This document shows, one piece after another, positions 46,506-57,207 of a DNA stretch of 64,000 nucleotides. A program made the position numbers and the translations under genes. The notes below the pieces were generated by a model. That model was not told where the DNA came from. It made no database searches and worked only from the letters and a program-made list of their open reading frames with translations. Origin of the DNA: an uncultured Paracoccaceae bacterium (GTDB lineage: Bacteria; Pseudomonadota; Alphaproteobacteria; Rhodobacterales; Rhodobacteraceae); contig CANMKB010000002.1 in the NCBI GenBank assembly GCA_947498415.1, positions 62,001 through 126,000 on the forward strand. The letters are read 5' to 3'. How positions within the stretch are numbered: position 1 is the first letter of the stretch; every line of letters begins with the position of its first letter.

Positions 46506-48776
46506 CTGGCTGATCTGTTGTTCTACTAAGGTTGTTAACTCTGACAAAGAAAAGGGTTTTGCCATAAATTCGGAATTCGGGATTTTGGCTTTTTCTTCAG
46601 CAAAACTTTCTTCAGCGTAACCGGACATGAAAATTACATTCACGTCCGGGCGCTGCTTACGGGCTTCTTTAACCCAGGTTGGGCCATCCATTCCAGGCAT
46701 GACCACGTCAGATACAAATAGATCAATTTGCAATGAAGGGTCTTTGAGCAGATCAAGCGCATCTTCAGCGCACTTGGCCTCGATCACCTTGTAGCCCTTG
46801 AATTTCAAAGCACGCGACGCAAATGCACGCACCGAGGCTTCGTCTTCGACCAATAAAACCGTGCCTTCGTCGTTTTCTTTATGCTCAATAACTTGCACGG
46901 CTTTTGCCTTTAGGCATTCAGCGTGCTGGATGGCGGGAAACAGCAGCATAAATTCTGTGCCTTGCCCAACCGTACTGTCTAAAAAGATGAACCCGCCAGA
47001 TTGCTTAACGATGCCATAGGCGGTGGATAGGCCAAGTCCCGTCCCTTCACCCGTGCCTTTTGTGGTGTAAAACGGTTCAAAAACCTTGCTCCGTTTTTCT
47101 TCTGAAATCCCAGTGCCCTGATCAATAATTCGAATGCTGACATAGTCCCCCGGGGGAACAGTGGCCCGGTCGCGTTTCAGCGGGTCTATCAAGGTCAAAT
47201 TCGAAGCATCCAACCGCACCGTGCCGCCATTTGGCATGGCGTCGCGCGCGTTCACAACGATATTCACGATCACCTGCTCAAATTGGGCGAGGTCGACATT
47301 GATGCACATCACATCTGGGTCAGGCTCAAGCTCTAACGAAATCCGTTCGGCCACCAAACGATCTAAAAGGCTCGTTAACCCAGATAATGCTTCGCGCACA
47401 TCTAAGGTGACCGGTTGTAGGGTCTGTTTTCTGGAAAAGGCTAAAAGCTGGCCCACAAGTGCTGCCGCCCTGCCCGCGTTTTCTTTGATTTGGATGAGAT
47501 CCGCACTTTCAGCATCTTCTTTGTGCTGTAGCAATAACAAATCACAATGGCCTGTAATCGCCGTGAGAAGATTGTTGAAATCATGCGCAACCCCACCGGC
47601 CAGCTGGCCAATCGCCTGCATCTTTTGGCTTTGAACAAATTGCGCCTCAAGCGTTTTAAGCTCCGTTGCATCATGGAGCACCGCTAAAACAGAGGTTTCA
47701 TCGCCAAGCTCGACCCGGCCCAGTGTTACTTGAACAAACGCCTCTACATCATCGCGACGAAGGCGCAGGAATTCACTTTGGTTTTGAAACCTCTTGCTGG
47801 CGGCTTCGTCTAGCCACCCTTGCATCGGGCGCCCCAATCCTTCCATCAAATCAGAAAGATGAATGGCCGTTTCAAGAGTCTCACCGAGCATTTTCTGAGC
47901 CGCTTTATTGGCCAGCAACACTTCGCCCTGCGTGCTGATTTTCAAAACCGCCACAGGAAGGTTAAAGAAATACATGTCAGCATGGTTTTCGTGATGCTCT
48001 GACATGGGGCAAGCCAATATCTGGCGGCTGTGGTCTGCGCGAATATGCTGCGCCATCCAAACAACTTGTGGGCCGTTTTGAGTATCTAACGTCAGAGCAC
48101 ATGAGGGTTTGTCACCAAGTTTTGGCAAAAGCCTCTCAAGACGATGGGCTTGTGGGCCAAATCGTGTCTCTGCGATTTTGTTTGCATAGTTGATGCGTCC
48201 GCGATGATCGACCTCGATCAAAGGGTGCTGCAAGGGCTGCGCGTCTTCGACCATGTCGTGATACAGTATCTCAATCGACCACGAAAAACGCTTTGCGTTA
48301 AGTTTAACAACTCGACACACAAGCCGTGTTTCAAGAGTGATGATGAGATCTTTGGATTTCCCAGATTTCTGGGCCGTCCAGAGCAAGTTTTGAACGGAAT
48401 CATCAGGTTCTGCTACGCAGGAGCGCAGCGCACATGTGATCGAACTTCCGGTCAGCCCCGCCTCAAAAGCGGCGTTGTTTCGGTGGATAATCTTGCCGTC
48501 TGCGTCGCTGATAAGTTGCGGTACAGTATCTGCAGAAGACAGTTCGACGATCGATTCTATGGATGCGCCCCCAATCGTGTTTTCTGTCACACGCGCAACG
48601 ATCAGCCCGCAAAGACCGATGATCATACCCAGCGAAATCACTGCAAAAGGATGACCAAAAGAGGCCGGAACCCATTCGTACAAAGACGCAAGAAACACAA
48701 TACAGGCGCCCAAAACAGTTGCGGCAACGAGTTTAATACCTTGCTTTACGGGGCGAAGACCTTTTTCAACTGTCAT
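46485..48776 (-). CDS. cckA: CckA hybrid histidine kinase
   Basis: 763 residues. Two N-terminal membrane segments (about 13-33 and 39-60) without a large periplasmic part, PAS regions (about 85-370), the H-box LAGGVAHDFNNLLTAITGH with His398, the ATPase domain (GTGLGLSTAYGIVKQSGG near 600), and a C-terminal receiver (VLLVEDEASVRAFASRALKF, SDVVMPGMDG). This is the CckA layout: it phosphorylates ChpT and through it CtrA. In Rhodobacter this pathway controls motility and GTA release. chpT and ctrA are not in the window. Confidence 0.92.
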   Translation of the reverse strand: MTVEKGLRPVKQGIKLVAATVLGACIVFLASLYEWVPASFGHPFAVISLGMIIGLCGLIVARVTENTIGGASIESIVELSSADTVPQLISDADGKIIHRNNAAFEAGLTGSSITCALRSCVAEPDDSVQNLLWTAQKSGKSKDLIITLETRLVCRVVKLNAKRFSWSIEILYHDMVEDAQPLQHPLIEVDHRGRINYANKIAETRFGPQAHRLERLLPKLGDKPSCALTLDTQNGPQVVWMAQHIRADHSRQILACPMSEHHENHADMYFFNLPVAVLKISTQGEVLLANKAAQKMLGETLETAIHLSDLMEGLGRPMQGWLDEAASKRFQNQSEFLRLRRDDVEAFVQVTLGRVELGDETSVLAVLHDATELKTLEAQFVQSQKMQAIGQLAGGVAHDFNNLLTAITGHCDLLLLQHKEDAESADLIQIKENAGRAAALVGQLLAFSRKQTLQPVTLDVREALSGLTSLLDRLVAERISLELEPDPDVMCINVDLAQFEQVIVNIVVNARDAMPNGGTVRLDASNLTLIDPLKRDRATVPPGDYVSIRIIDQGTGISEEKRSKVFEPFYTTKGTGEGTGLGLSTAYGIVKQSGGFIFLDSTVGQGTEFMLLFPAIQHAECLKAKAVQVIEHKENDEGTVLLVEDEASVRAFASRALKFKGYKVIEAKCAEDALDLLKDPSLQIDLFVSDVVMPGMDGPTWVKEARKQRPDVNVIFMSGYAEESFAEEKAKIPNSEFMAKPFSLSELTTLVEQQISQLEQRLV

Positions 48777-48914
48777 TAATACAAGTTTAATCCCTGATCA
48801 TCTAAAAGGCAGCTAAATCACTGAAAACACGATAACTTAAAGAAAGCATAAAGATGCCGCCTATAGGTGTAATTCCCCCATAGGTTGAAAAGCAAGATAT
48901 TTTTAGAACTTTAG

Positions 48915-50068
48915 TTAGATGCGTTTTAAAACGGAAAGGAAAAATCCGTCACAGCCTTCTAGCGGAGTCCACTGCCGCTGAGACACCAAAGCCCAATCGG
49001 TATGGGACTTACAAAAACGCGAAATTTGATCGTGGTTCTCGTCTGACAACATCGAACAGGTCGCATAGGCGATATGTCCACCCGGGGCGACAAGATCGAC
49101 CACGGAATTCAAAATCTCTGACTGTACCTTGGTAAGGCTTTCCAAATCCTCAAGGCTCGTGCGCCACTTACTGTCAGGATCACGGCGCCAGGTTCCGCTG
49201 CCAGAACAGGGCACATCACAAAACACCAAATCAAAGGGCGCGTGGTTTGTAACTTCGCCGGTTTCTAATTCTTGAGCCTGCACCCCTGCCCGTTTTGCAC
49301 GCACTGGCAAGTCGCGCAATCGCTGAGGGTTGGCGTCATGTGCATAGAATTGACCATTGGTCAGTCCAGCCATCGCCAAAAGCTTGCCGCCGCCGCCCGC
49401 ACAATAATCCATGATTTTCATGCCATCCTGCAAAGGAAGCATCTCGATCGCGGCTTGACTACCGGCGTCTTGCAGTTCGATCAGACCTTCGGCAAAAGCG
49501 CTAGAGCCCTTTACGCGGCGCTCGCCCTCAACCACTTCAATGGCGGTCGCAGCAAGAGGATGTGGCACACCTACGATACCGTCTTCTTTGATCCGCTCGA
49601 TACAAGCGTTACGGTCTATCTTTTGCAGATTGACCCGTAAAATCACCGGGGCCCGATGACGCAGAATTTGTTCAACTTCGGTGAACTCATCACCCAAAGC
49701 GGTTTGCAGTTTTGAAACAGCCCACTCTGGAAGATCAAGCTGGTCAATGCCAGCCGGGTTGGGTTGTTCGTCATCTCCTAAGGCCTCTGGGGCATATTTG
49801 ATACCGGTAAAGATACTTTGCGGATCAATGCCTTGCAGTTGCAAGAGGCCCACCATCAGCGCACGACCGGATAGCCCCCCACCGATTTGTGCACAGGAAT
49901 TGCGTTGGCGCAAAACGTCAAACACATGATCACGCACTGCCGCGCGATCCTTAGAGCCCGCAAAACGTGAATTGCGCGCCCAATTGGTTAACGTACGTTC
50001 GGCCGGCGCACCTTCGATAATACGATCAAGAAGTTCAATCGCGGTTTGAACGCGCGCCGCTGGTGTCA

Positions 50069-50069
<1 letters not shown>
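48915..50069 (-). CDS. RsmB-like rRNA cytosine-C5 methyltransferase
   Basis: 384 residues. An N-terminal NusB-like helical region, then a SAM domain with DYCAGGGGKLLAMAG near 224 and the two catalytic cysteines in CDVPCSGSGTWRRDP near 282 and YATCSML near 344. These enzymes modify 16S rRNA. The ATG overlaps the guaB stop (TGATG). Confidence 0.9.
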
Positions 50070-51583
<1,514 letters not shown>

Positions 51584-51714
51584 CTAAATCACTATAAACC
51601 ATCTTGTTTCGGTTGAAATGCCGCCAGCGGACACTATTGTGCCGCTTCACTTCTTTCCCTTTGCGCTTTGACGCTTATGCTAAGGGAACATAACGACAAT
51701 TTTGGTGCCACAAC

Positions 51715-53754
51715 ATGAGCAGCGACCCACTTGTAATCTTTACCCCTTCCGGCAAGCGCGGACGTTTTGCCGTGGGTACGCCGATCTTGACCGCGGCACG
51801 TCAGCTTGGGGTCGATTTGGATTCGGTCTGTGGCGGACGCGGCATTTGTTCGAAATGTCAGATCACACCGTCAATTGGCGAATTTCCAAAACATGGCGTG
51901 ACCGTATCTGAAGATGCGCTGAGCGCGTGGAATAAGGTCGAGCAACGCTACAAAGACAAGCGCGGCTTGATGGATGGCCGTCGTTTGGGGTGTCAGGCGA
52001 CAGTGCAAGGCGATGTTGTTATTGATGTGCCGCCAGAAAGCCAGGTTCACCGGCAAGTGGTGCGCAAACGGGCCGAAGCCAGAGACATCACGATGAACCC
52101 GTCGGTGCGTTTGTATTATATCGAGGTGGAACAACCAGATATGCATGAACCCTCAGGTGATCTGGAACGTTTACTTTCCGCTTTAAAAGAGCAGTGGCAA
52201 CTCACTGATATTCATGCCGATTTACATATCTTATCAGCCTTGCAACCGGCGTTGCGTAAAGGCGATTGGAAAGTTACCGTTGCCGTACATTTAGGAGATC
52301 AGCACCAGGCCGCGAAAATCATGCATATCTGGCCGGGCTACTACGAAGGCTCTGTCTACGGGTTGGCGGTTGACCTTGGGTCTACCACAATCGCGGCGCA
52401 CCTCTGTGATCTGCAATCCGGCAATGTGGTTGCCTCGTCTGGAATCATGAATCCGCAGATCCGCTTTGGCGAAGATCTGATGAGTCGTGTGTCCTACGCG
52501 ATGATGAACAAGGGCGGTGATCAAGAGATGACCAAAGCCGTTCGCGAAGGGATGAACGCCCTCTTTGTACAAATCGCGGCTGAGGCTGAAATTGATAAGT
52601 CACTGATTATGGATGCGGTGTTTGTCTGCAATCCAGTGATGCACCATTTGCTGCTTGGGATTGATCCGTTTGAACTCGGCCAAGCGCCGTTCGCGCTGGC
52701 GACAAGTAACTCATTATCTTTATGGGCCAATGAGTTAGATCTTACTATTCACCCATCCGCGCGCGTGTATCTGCTCCCCTGTATCGCCGGGCATGTGGGT
52801 GCAGATGCAGCAGCCGTTGCGCTATCCGAGGCCCCTGATAAATCAGAAGACCTTGTCCTTGTGGTCGACGTGGGCACCAACGCTGAAATCCTATTGGGGA
52901 ATAAAGAAAAGGTTCTGGCCTGCTCTTCTCCTACTGGCCCCGCCTTTGAGGGTGCGCAGATTTCATCCGGTCAACGCGCGGCCCCTGGTGCCATTGAACG
53001 CGTCGAAATCAATCCAGACACCAAAGAGCCGCGTTTCCGTATCATCGGGTCTGATCTGTGGTCAGACGAAAACGGGTTTGATTTGGCCATCGCCACCACC
53101 GGGATCACCGGAATTTGCGGGTCTGGCATTATCGAGGTTTTGGCTGAAATGCGCATGGCGGGCCTGTTGGATGCCTCTGGGCTCATCGGATCCGCCGATC
53201 AAACCGGCACCAGCCGTTGCATCCGAGACGGGCGCACAAATGCCTATGTTTTATGGGATGGAACGGCTCAGGGCGGCCCGCTGATCACGGTCACCAACGC
53301 GGACGTGCGCGCCATTCAAATGGCCAAAGCCGCGCTGTATTCTGGCGCACGGCTGTTGATGGATAAGATCGGTGTGACACGGGTAGACCGTGTTGTTCTG
53401 GCAGGCGCTTTTGGCGCACATATTTCGGCCAAACACGCGATGGTTCTGGGCATGATCCCGGACTGCCCGCTTGATAAAGTCACAAGCGCGGGCAACGCTG
53501 CGGGCACAGGAGCGCGCATCGCTTTGCTGAACACCAAAGCCCGGCGCGAAATCGAAGAAACCGTGCGCCAGATCGAAAAGATCGAAACCGCTGTGGAATC
53601 CCGCTTTCAAGAGCATTTCGTCAATGCTTCGGCCATGCCAAACGCAGTTGATGCCTTCCCTGAACTTGAGAAGATTGTCACCTTGCCTGCGGTCAGTTTT
53701 AACGACGGCGGAGAAGGTGGCGCGTCGGGGCGTCGTCGCCGCAGACGCGGATAA
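51715..53754 (+). CDS. RACo-like corrinoid activation protein (ASKHA, 2Fe-2S)
   Basis: 679 residues. An N-terminal 2Fe-2S ferredoxin domain has CGGRGICSKC near 39-48 and a later cysteine in RRLGCQAT near 90. The middle and C-terminal parts hold the ATPase fold of DUF4445 proteins: AVDLGSTTIAAHL near 220, VVDVGTNAEILLG near 383, and GAFGAHISAKHA near 565. Relatives (RACo, RamA) reactivate cobalt centres of methyltransferases. No corrinoid protein or methyltransferase lies beside it. The tail is GRRRRRRG, an unusual basic end. Confidence 0.85.
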   Translation: MSSDPLVIFTPSGKRGRFAVGTPILTAARQLGVDLDSVCGGRGICSKCQITPSIGEFPKHGVTVSEDALSAWNKVEQRYKDKRGLMDGRRLGCQATVQGDVVIDVPPESQVHRQVVRKRAEARDITMNPSVRLYYIEVEQPDMHEPSGDLERLLSALKEQWQLTDIHADLHILSALQPALRKGDWKVTVAVHLGDQHQAAKIMHIWPGYYEGSVYGLAVDLGSTTIAAHLCDLQSGNVVASSGIMNPQIRFGEDLMSRVSYAMMNKGGDQEMTKAVREGMNALFVQIAAEAEIDKSLIMDAVFVCNPVMHHLLLGIDPFELGQAPFALATSNSLSLWANELDLTIHPSARVYLLPCIAGHVGADAAAVALSEAPDKSEDLVLVVDVGTNAEILLGNKEKVLACSSPTGPAFEGAQISSGQRAAPGAIERVEINPDTKEPRFRIIGSDLWSDENGFDLAIATTGITGICGSGIIEVLAEMRMAGLLDASGLIGSADQTGTSRCIRDGRTNAYVLWDGTAQGGPLITVTNADVRAIQMAKAALYSGARLLMDKIGVTRVDRVVLAGAFGAHISAKHAMVLGMIPDCPLDKVTSAGNAAGTGARIALLNTKARREIEETVRQIEKIETAVESRFQEHFVNASAMPNAVDAFPELEKIVTLPAVSFNDGGEGGASGRRRRRRG

Positions 53755-53859
53755 GCCAAGCGCGTAAGCTGCTAAACTCAATTCGATACATTTAAAGATT
53801 GAATCACAGGGCCATATACGGTTATCAATTTCACAACATATTGTGTTCATGGATTTATT

Positions 53860-54279
53860 ATGAAGCTCATTTATACGCTCACGGTCTCCGCCAGCCTTGT
53901 CCTGTCAGCCTGTGCTGAACACCCCAATCGTGTAGAAGCGGCTTATATCCCCAGCATTGTTTATACAGGTGCAAACTGCTCTCAGCTGCAAACCGAACAA
54001 TATAAGCTGGCCCGCCACGTTGAGCGTTTCACTGAAAACCAACGCAATGCGTCAGGATGGGATACGGGGGCTGTGACCGTCGGTGTTCTGATCTTCTGGC
54101 CTGCGCTCGCCACCCTGCCCTTTACCCGCGATCAGCAAGCGCAGCTGGCAGTGACCCGGGGGCATTACAATGCATTGGTCGAAGCAGGTAAATTCAAAGG
54201 CTGCCCGATGCAGGCCAAACTGCATGACACACATCCCACCGAATGGAAAACCACCATCGCTGAGTTCCCGCCGTTATAA
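53860..54279 (+). CDS. small lipoprotein
   Basis: 139 residues. Signal peptide with lipobox LSAC (Cys18, next residue Ala). A short hydrophobic stretch, VTVGVLIFWPALATL, lies near 70 and is followed by a conserved-looking helical domain with a cysteine. I recognise no further function. Confidence 0.7.
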   Translation: MKLIYTLTVSASLVLSACAEHPNRVEAAYIPSIVYTGANCSQLQTEQYKLARHVERFTENQRNASGWDTGAVTVGVLIFWPALATLPFTRDQQAQLAVTRGHYNALVEAGKFKGCPMQAKLHDTHPTEWKTTIAEFPPL

Positions 54280-54339
54280 ACGGCAAACTCGAAATGGGGC
54301 TTGTGCTTTTTTTGTGGTCACGGTAACCGATCAAAAGCG

Positions 54340-54413
54340 GCGGGTATGGTGAAAAGGTATCACGGCAGCTTCCCAAGCTTTAGTTACGGGTTCGATTCCC
54401 GTTACCCGCTCCA
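54340..54413 (+). tRNA. tRNA-Gly (CCC)
   Basis: 74 nt with encoded CCA. Acceptor GCGGGTA/TACCCGC, anticodon loop TTCCCAA. In the anticodon stem GCAGC/GCTTT the second pair is C28-U42, a mismatch, and 27-43 is G-U. Confidence 0.92.
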
Positions 54414-54417
54414 AAGA

Positions 54418-54445
54418 AAAAGGCTGATCCTCGGATCAGCCTTTT
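54418..54445 (+). terminator. tRNA-Gly terminator
   Basis: AGGCTGATCC (54421-54430) pairs with GGATCAGCCT (54433-54442), flanked by AAA and TTT. It lies directly after the tRNA. Confidence 0.8.
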
Positions 54446-54487
54446 CTGTTGAATACTGCTAACATTCGATTGCTTGTTAGAGCGAAG

Positions 54488-54745
54488 TCAGCTCATCATT
54501 TTGTTTTTGATCATACCCACAACCGCTGTCAGAACCGCGCCACCACCTGCGCCACCGACGAGTGAGCCGATCAAAGATGCGCCATCTGCGCCAATCAGAC
54601 CAGCAATGGCAGAACCGCCGCCAATGCCGCCGATCAGGCCAACCACAGTATTAAGCACTTTGCCCATATTCATTTGGCTCGAGGCCGCCCCGGCTGCATT
54701 GCCGCCCACGGCACCTGCGATCAGTTGAGTGATTAGTGTCTCCAT
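54488..54745 (-). CDS. glycine-zipper-rich small protein
   Basis: 85 residues from the ATG at 54745. Strongly rich in glycine and alanine, with repeats such as GLIGGIGGGSAIAGLIGADGASLIGSLVGGAGGGAV, which resemble glycine-zipper membrane or pore-associated helices. Function unknown; the true start may be at 54802, but that adds an unlike leader. Confidence 0.6.
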   Translation of the reverse strand: METLITQLIAGAVGGNAAGAASSQMNMGKVLNTVVGLIGGIGGGSAIAGLIGADGASLIGSLVGGAGGGAVLTAVVGMIKNKMMS

Positions 54746-54900
54746 TGTCCGTCGTCTCCCCAAAATCGAGCCATTCACACACACCCATAAAACGCGGCTC
54801 AAGAGGTTTTATGGCGACACACACATGCCGTTGAAGAAACCTAGTTGGGTTTAACTCTATCAATTAAGGGGAAATTTCGCAAAAACAGCGCATCGCGCCC

Positions 54901-54938
54901 AAAGAAAAAGGCCCTGACCATCTCTGACCAGAGCCCCT
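54901..54938 (-). terminator. phoB terminator
   Basis: On the minus strand GGCTCTG (54929-54935) pairs with CAGGGCC (54910-54916), followed by TTTTTCTTT. It ends the pst-pho transcript. Confidence 0.7.
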
Positions 54939-54957
54939 AAGTGGATTGAGTTTTGGC

Positions 54958-55650
54958 TTAGCCGAGGGCGTAGCCAGCCCCGCGCACGGTGCGTACTGGG
55001 TCCTCGCCGCCATGGGCGCAAAGCGCTTTGCGCAAGCGGCCCACATGCACGTCAACCGTGCGGCTATCGACGTATATGTCGCGTCCCCACACTCGATCCA
55101 AAAGCTGTTCACGGCTCCAGACACGGCCTGGTTTTTCCATAAAGGTCGACAAAAGACGGAACTCAGTTGGGCCAAGCTTGATAGGGGTGTCCGAACGTGT
55201 CACCCGATGGGTTTCACTGTCGAGCACGATGTCATCATGTTCCAGACGCTGACCGACAGAGGCCGGCCGTACCCGGCGCAGCTGATTGCGCACGCGTGCC
55301 ATCAGTTCCAGCATGGAATAGGGTTTGACCACATAGTCATCTGCCCCGGTTTCCAAGCCGCGTACGCGATCAACCTCTTCAGAGCGCGCTGACAGCATCA
55401 ACACAGGAATGCTGCGCCATCGCGAATTAGACTTGATGCGACGGCAGATTTCGATGCCTGAAATACCCGGCAACATCCAGTCTAAGACAATGATATCAGG
55501 GGATTCTTCATCCACCAATAGCATCGCTTCATCGCCATCAGCGGTGGTGACAACATCAAACCCCTCGGATTTAAGATTATAGGACAAAACCTCGCGCTGA
55601 GCGGGTTCGTCTTCGACAAGCAAAACTTTTGGATGGTCTGTCGACATCAT
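54958..55650 (-). CDS. phoB: PhoB response regulator
   Basis: 230 residues. Receiver domain with VLLVEDEPAQREVL near 9, phospho-aspartate in IIVLDWMLPGISG near 54, and the lysine in VVKPYS. The OmpR-type winged helix follows (RLLSTFMEKPGRVWSREQLLDRVWG near 170, RTVDVHVGRLRKAL). It activates phosphate-starvation genes when phosphorylated by PhoR. It is the last gene of the unit. Confidence 0.97.
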   Translation of the reverse strand: MMSTDHPKVLLVEDEPAQREVLSYNLKSEGFDVVTTADGDEAMLLVDEESPDIIVLDWMLPGISGIEICRRIKSNSRWRSIPVLMLSARSEEVDRVRGLETGADDYVVKPYSMLELMARVRNQLRRVRPASVGQRLEHDDIVLDSETHRVTRSDTPIKLGPTEFRLLSTFMEKPGRVWSREQLLDRVWGRDIYVDSRTVDVHVGRLRKALCAHGGEDPVRTVRGAGYALG

Positions 55651-55661
55651 CTTAATCCTGA

Positions 55662-56384
55662 TTAATTGGGCTTAGACAGCTCAGGGTCTTTCGTGGTGAA
55701 ATCGCTTTTCGGGCGGAGTTCTTCGGGCATATTGCCTGTCACCAGATAGATGACCTGCTCTGCGATTGCCGTCACATGATCGCCCATGCGTTCTGTGTTT
55801 TTGGCGATGAAATGCAGGTGCATACATGGTGTGATGTAGCGTGGATCTTCCATCATGAAGGTCAGGAATTCACGGAACAAGGCGTTATACATCTGGTCGA
55901 TCTCTTGATCGCGTTCCAGAATTTCATAGGCCATGTCAACGTCACGCTGGATGTAGGCATCCAATGCATCCTTCAGCATGATCTGCACTTCACGTGCCAT
56001 CCGGCCCAGAGCCGCACGCGCACCATCCACCGGTGTCATATGAACCAGCACAGAGTTTCGCTTGGCCATGTTCTTGGCATAGTCGCCAATACGTTCAAGG
56101 TTGCTTGCGATTTTCATCACAGACAAGATCACACGCAGATCAACGGCGGCAGGAGCCCGCAATGCAATGACACGTGCGGATTCTTCGTTGATCAGTGTTT
56201 CCAGCTCGTCGATGGCTTTGTCAGCCTCACGCACCTTCTGAGACAGCTCTTCGTCGCGATCTTTCAGCGATTTCGTCGCATCCAGAATGGCTGCTTCGAC
56301 AAGGCCGCCCATTTTCATGATGTGGGCTTGAATGCCCTCAAGATCACGGTCGAAAGAAGAAAGAATATGATTGTCAGAAACCAT
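55662..56384 (-). CDS. phoU: PhoU phosphate signalling protein
   Basis: 240 residues with two PhoU repeats of three helices each (EAAILDATKSLKDRDEELSQKV; DAYIQRDVDMAYEILERDQEIDQMYN). It links PstB to PhoR and keeps the kinase off when phosphate is ample. Only 5 bp separate it from pstB. Confidence 0.96.
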   Translation of the reverse strand: MVSDNHILSSFDRDLEGIQAHIMKMGGLVEAAILDATKSLKDRDEELSQKVREADKAIDELETLINEESARVIALRAPAAVDLRVILSVMKIASNLERIGDYAKNMAKRNSVLVHMTPVDGARAALGRMAREVQIMLKDALDAYIQRDVDMAYEILERDQEIDQMYNALFREFLTFMMEDPRYITPCMHLHFIAKNTERMGDHVTAIAEQVIYLVTGNMPEELRPKSDFTTKDPELSKPN

Positions 56385-56389
56385 TGTTT

Positions 56390-57196
56390 TTATCCAATAC
56401 GGCCCGTGATGTAGCTTTCAGTGCGCTCATCGGTTGGGTTTGTGAAAATTTTAGACGTCTCGTCATATTCAACCAGGTTGCCCAAGTGGAAAAAGGCAGT
56501 GCGCTGGCTGACACGTGCGGCCTGTTGCATCGAGTGCGTCACGATCACAACAGAGAAGTTTTCGCGCAACTCGTCGATCAGCTCTTCGACCTGTGCTGTT
56601 GCAATCGGGTCAAGCGCAGAACAGGGTTCGTCCATCAGCAGGATTTCAGGTTCAGTGGCAATCGCACGCGCGATGCACAGACGCTGTTGCTGACCACCCG
56701 ACAGGCCCGTGCCGGGCGCGTGAAGACGGTCTTTAACTTCATTCCAGATCGCACCGCGACGCAGGGACTTTTCAACTATGACATCCAGATCAGCCTTGGA
56801 TTTAGCCATGCCGTGAATGCGTGGGCCATAGGCGATGTTGTCGTAGATCGACTTTGGGAATGGGTTTGGCTTTTGAAAAACCATGCCCACTTTGGCCCGC
56901 AGTTGAACCGGATCAACGCGCTTGTCATAGATATCTTCGCCATCCATCAAGATGCTGCCTTCGATACGGCAAACGTCGATCGTGTCATTCATGCGGTTCA
57001 GACAGCGTAGGAAGGTTGATTTCCCACAGCCAGATGGGCCAATGAACGCAGTGACGGTTTTATCCTGGATCTCAACGTTAACGTCTTTGATCGCTTGATT
57101 GTCGCCGTAGAACACTTGCACGTCGCTGGCAGAGATTTTGATGGCTTTCTGGTCCACGTGGGCCCCCAGTTTCGGATCGTCGTACATTTCTTTCAT
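56390..57196 (-). CDS. pstB: PstB phosphate ABC transporter ATPase
   Basis: 268 residues. Walker [10 protein letters not shown] near 54, Q-loop [16 protein letters not shown], signature [14 protein letters not shown] near 164, and Walker [13 protein letters not shown]. The PNPFP segment is typical of PstB. Confidence 0.97.
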   Translation of the reverse strand: MKEMYDDPKLGAHVDQKAIKISASDVQVFYGDNQAIKDVNVEIQDKTVTAFIGPSGCGKSTFLRCLNRMNDTIDVCRIEGSILMDGEDIYDKRVDPVQLRAKVGMVFQKPNPFPKSIYDNIAYGPRIHGMAKSKADLDVIVEKSLRRGAIWNEVKDRLHAPGTGLSGGQQQRLCIARAIATEPEILLMDEPCSALDPIATAQVEELIDELRENFSVVIVTHSMQQAARVSQRTAFFHLGNLVEYDETSKIFTNPTDERTESYITGRIG

Positions 57197-57207
57197 CCTT
57201 ATACCCT

